Shown here one piece after another: positions 15,019-16,092 of a stretch of DNA of 16,092 nucleotides (positions within the stretch are counted from its first letter, which is position 1; each line of letters opens with the position of its first letter). The translations under genes were made by a program, and so were the position numbers. A model generated the notes under the pieces. It worked only from the letters and a program-made list of their open reading frames with translations, was not told where the DNA came from and made no database searches. Source of the stretch: MED-G105 sp050331095 (GTDB lineage Bacteria; Pseudomonadota; Alphaproteobacteria; Caulobacterales; Parvularculaceae); contig JBHJHE010000041.1 in assembly GCA_050331095.1 (NCBI GenBank), forward strand, positions 1-16,092. Direction: 5' to 3'.

Positions 15019-15027
15019 GGGGGGCAA

Positions 15028-15050
15028 CCGCGACGCCCGTTCGCGGCGTC
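15028..15050 (-). other. Overlapping inverted repeats in the trkH leader
   Basis: CCGCGA (15028-15033) can pair with TCGCGG (15041-15046), while GACGCC (15032-15037) can pair with GGCGTC (15045-15050). Both stems are perfect six-base pairs with seven-base loops, and they exclude each other. The pair sits ten bases before the trkH ATG. In such GC-rich DNA a chance origin is quite possible, and no function is claimed. Confidence 0.2.
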
Positions 15051-15093
15051 GGTCAATCCGCGCGCGGGGGCGCAGCCGAAAGGATCATCGCCG

Positions 15094-15486
15094 CTAGTGG
15101 ATCTGGCGCTGCTCGTGGGGGCTGTCGAGCGAGAAGGCGGGGATGTTCACCTCGAAGCTCTCGCCCTTGTCGGTCTCCATGCCGTAGCGGCCCACCATCA
15201 CGCCCGACGGCGTGCCGAGCGGCGCGCCGGAGGTGTATTCGAACCCCTCGCCCGGGCGGATCGTCGGCTGCTCGCCGACGACGCCTTCGCCGATCACTTC
15301 CTCCGTCTGGCCCATGGCGTCGGTGATGAGCCAATGGCGGGTGCGCAGGCGCACGATGTCCGCCGTGCCGTTTTCGATGCGCACGGTGTAGGCCCAGACG
15401 AAATGACCCTCCTCAGGGTCCGACTGGTCCTCGAGGAAGTGCGGTTCGACGAGGACCCGGATGCCGTTGGTGATTTTCTCGTACAT
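15094..15486 (-). CDS. apaG: ApaG domain protein (Co2+/Mg2+ efflux-associated)
   Basis: This 130-residue all-beta protein matches ApaG. It shows VLVEPHFLEDQSDPEEGHFV then WAYTVRIENG (31-40), RTRHWLITDA (48-57), the family loop IGEGVVGEQP (65-74), then TSGAPLGTPSGVM and a C-terminal VNIPAFSLDSP. The E. coli and Salmonella genes are linked to cobalt resistance and magnesium efflux and to the neighbouring apaH, but the molecular role of this fibronectin-III-like fold is unsettled. The ATG at 15486 follows GGAGAA. An in-frame extension to 15540 adds an unconvincing arginine-rich leader and is ignored. It stands first in a minus-strand set with trkH. Confidence 0.93.
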   Translation of the reverse strand: MYEKITNGIRVLVEPHFLEDQSDPEEGHFVWAYTVRIENGTADIVRLRTRHWLITDAMGQTEEVIGEGVVGEQPTIRPGEGFEYTSGAPLGTPSGVMVGRYGMETDKGESFEVNIPAFSLDSPHEQRQIH

Positions 15487-15866
15487 CGCCGTTCTCCGCC
15501 GACCTCGCCCATCGAGGCCCGCCCGATCGCAATTAACCAAATCGTCCGCCCTTCAGTCGCTCAGCGTACCGCGGACGGCGGGGCGCCGCCAAGTCGGTAA
15601 TTTTCGCCGACCTCTCGCGCCGCGCGTGAGCGCGCGCCCGCCGCCGGCGTCGGACTGACTTCAAAGCGGTTCCGAACACGTCGGCGCGATACTGTCCGCG
15701 ACAACGCTTCACGCTCAGAGAGCGGAGCATGTTGACGGCGAACGAAAGGCGTCGCCGGCCCCGCGCTTTCTTCCCACGCAACGATTGGCGCGCGCCGCGG
15801 CATGTAAGGGCTTGTACACGCGATCTCGCCGCCGCATACCGGGCGGGCGCAGGATCGCAGTCGACG
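15487..15866. other. Divergent intergenic region, apaG / antitoxin gene
   Basis: About 380 bases without a convincing gene. The open frames on the minus strand here give arginine-rich, protein-unlike peptides and look like composition artefacts. For apaG, TTGGCG with an 18-base spacer to TACGCT (minus strand, about 15560-15595) is a weak promoter candidate. On the plus strand TTGTAC near 15812 followed 17 bases later by CATACC is an equally weak candidate for the antitoxin gene. No tRNA, terminator or attachment site was recognised. Confidence 0.35.
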
Positions 15867-16092
15867 ATGGAGGCCGATCTGGTGGACAGGGCCGTTCGAA
15901 GGGCGCGCGCGCGCAAACCGCTGACCGGGCCCGTGACCATGGGCGAATTCCGCGCGCGCCTTGCGGAGATGGCGGACCGCGTGCTCGATGGCGAGGAAAT
16001 CGTCGTAATGCGCGGGCGCGATCCGATCGCGCGGTTCGCGCCGATCGAGCCGCGGCCGCGCCGCCGAGCAGGCGTTCTGAAAGAGCTTCTTT
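15867..16092 (+). CDS. Phd/YefM-type antitoxin, 3' end beyond window
   Basis: The 75 codons visible read MEADLVDRAV, a basic stretch, then VTMGEFRARLAEMADRVLDG (23-42), EEIVVMRGRDPIARFAP and EPRPRRRAGVLKELL. This is the Phd/YefM pattern: a short strand, a helix with conserved Leu/Met spacing, the EEIVV strand, a turn, the PIARFAP strand, then a variable tail that binds the toxin. Such proteins repress their own promoter and neutralise a partner, often a PIN-domain toxin, whose gene would be expected just downstream outside the window. The N-terminal 20 residues are unusual for the family, and the true start may instead be near 15939. There is no strong Shine-Dalgarno before either ATG. Confidence 0.7.
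   Translation, partial: MEADLVDRAVRRARARKPLTGPVTMGEFRARLAEMADRVLDGEEIVVMRGRDPIARFAPIEPRPRRRAGVLKELL

Noticed and set aside
15533..15940. Minus-strand open frame between apaG and the antitoxin
   Set aside because: The peptide is dominated by Arg and Ala with no recognisable pattern and runs antisense into the antitoxin gene.

Overview
The window reads as chromosome of a high-GC alphaproteobacterium. The evidence is strong G/C bias at third codon positions, a ZapA divisome gene beside a tkt-gap-pgk-class I fba-thiE cluster, a small coiled-coil gene directly before zapA, and ApaG and TrkH of alphaproteobacterial type. A member of the Hyphomicrobiales or a nearby order is my best guess; this is inference from gene order, not from a marker gene.

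Left part (1-1320): visibly lower-GC, accessory DNA. It holds the 3' end of an IS481-type transposase with no IS terminus behind it, then a minus-strand pair (DUF1801 protein followed by a VOC/glyoxalase-fold protein) with a good sigma70-like promoter and an overlapping perfect inverted repeat. Behind these lies a native-looking but frame-disrupted, 3'-truncated fragment of an ArsR-type regulator, which seems to mark the junction with the host chromosome. Next (1448-3708) comes a plus-strand set: an iodotyrosine-deiodinase-like nitroreductase, a cupin, and an exported DUF2268-type HExxH peptidase overlapping the cupin by ATGA.

Centre (3719-12069): a long minus-strand block in transcription order tkt, gap, pgk, a four-helix membrane protein of unknown family, class I fba, thiE and a membrane-anchored Sel1-repeat protein. 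tkt, gap, pgk and fba serve the Calvin-like/pentose-phosphate/lower glycolytic interconversions. ThiE makes the precursor of the thiamine diphosphate that transketolase needs. tkt carries one in-frame TAG at codon 240 in an otherwise intact 676-residue reading frame. The unknown membrane gene splits pgk from fba, looks less GC-biased than its neighbours and starts at TTG. The short gap before fba holds three alternating CCGGTTT/AAACCGG segments that can form two mutually exclusive hairpins next to the fba Shine-Dalgarno.

Right part: divergent from tkt are a small coiled-coil protein and zapA. Convergent to zapA is a minus-strand set: apaG, trkH (potassium uptake) and a DsbA-fold 2-hydroxychromene-2-carboxylate isomerase-like protein. 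The window ends inside a plus-strand Phd/YefM-type antitoxin gene. No tRNA, rRNA or CRISPR array was seen.
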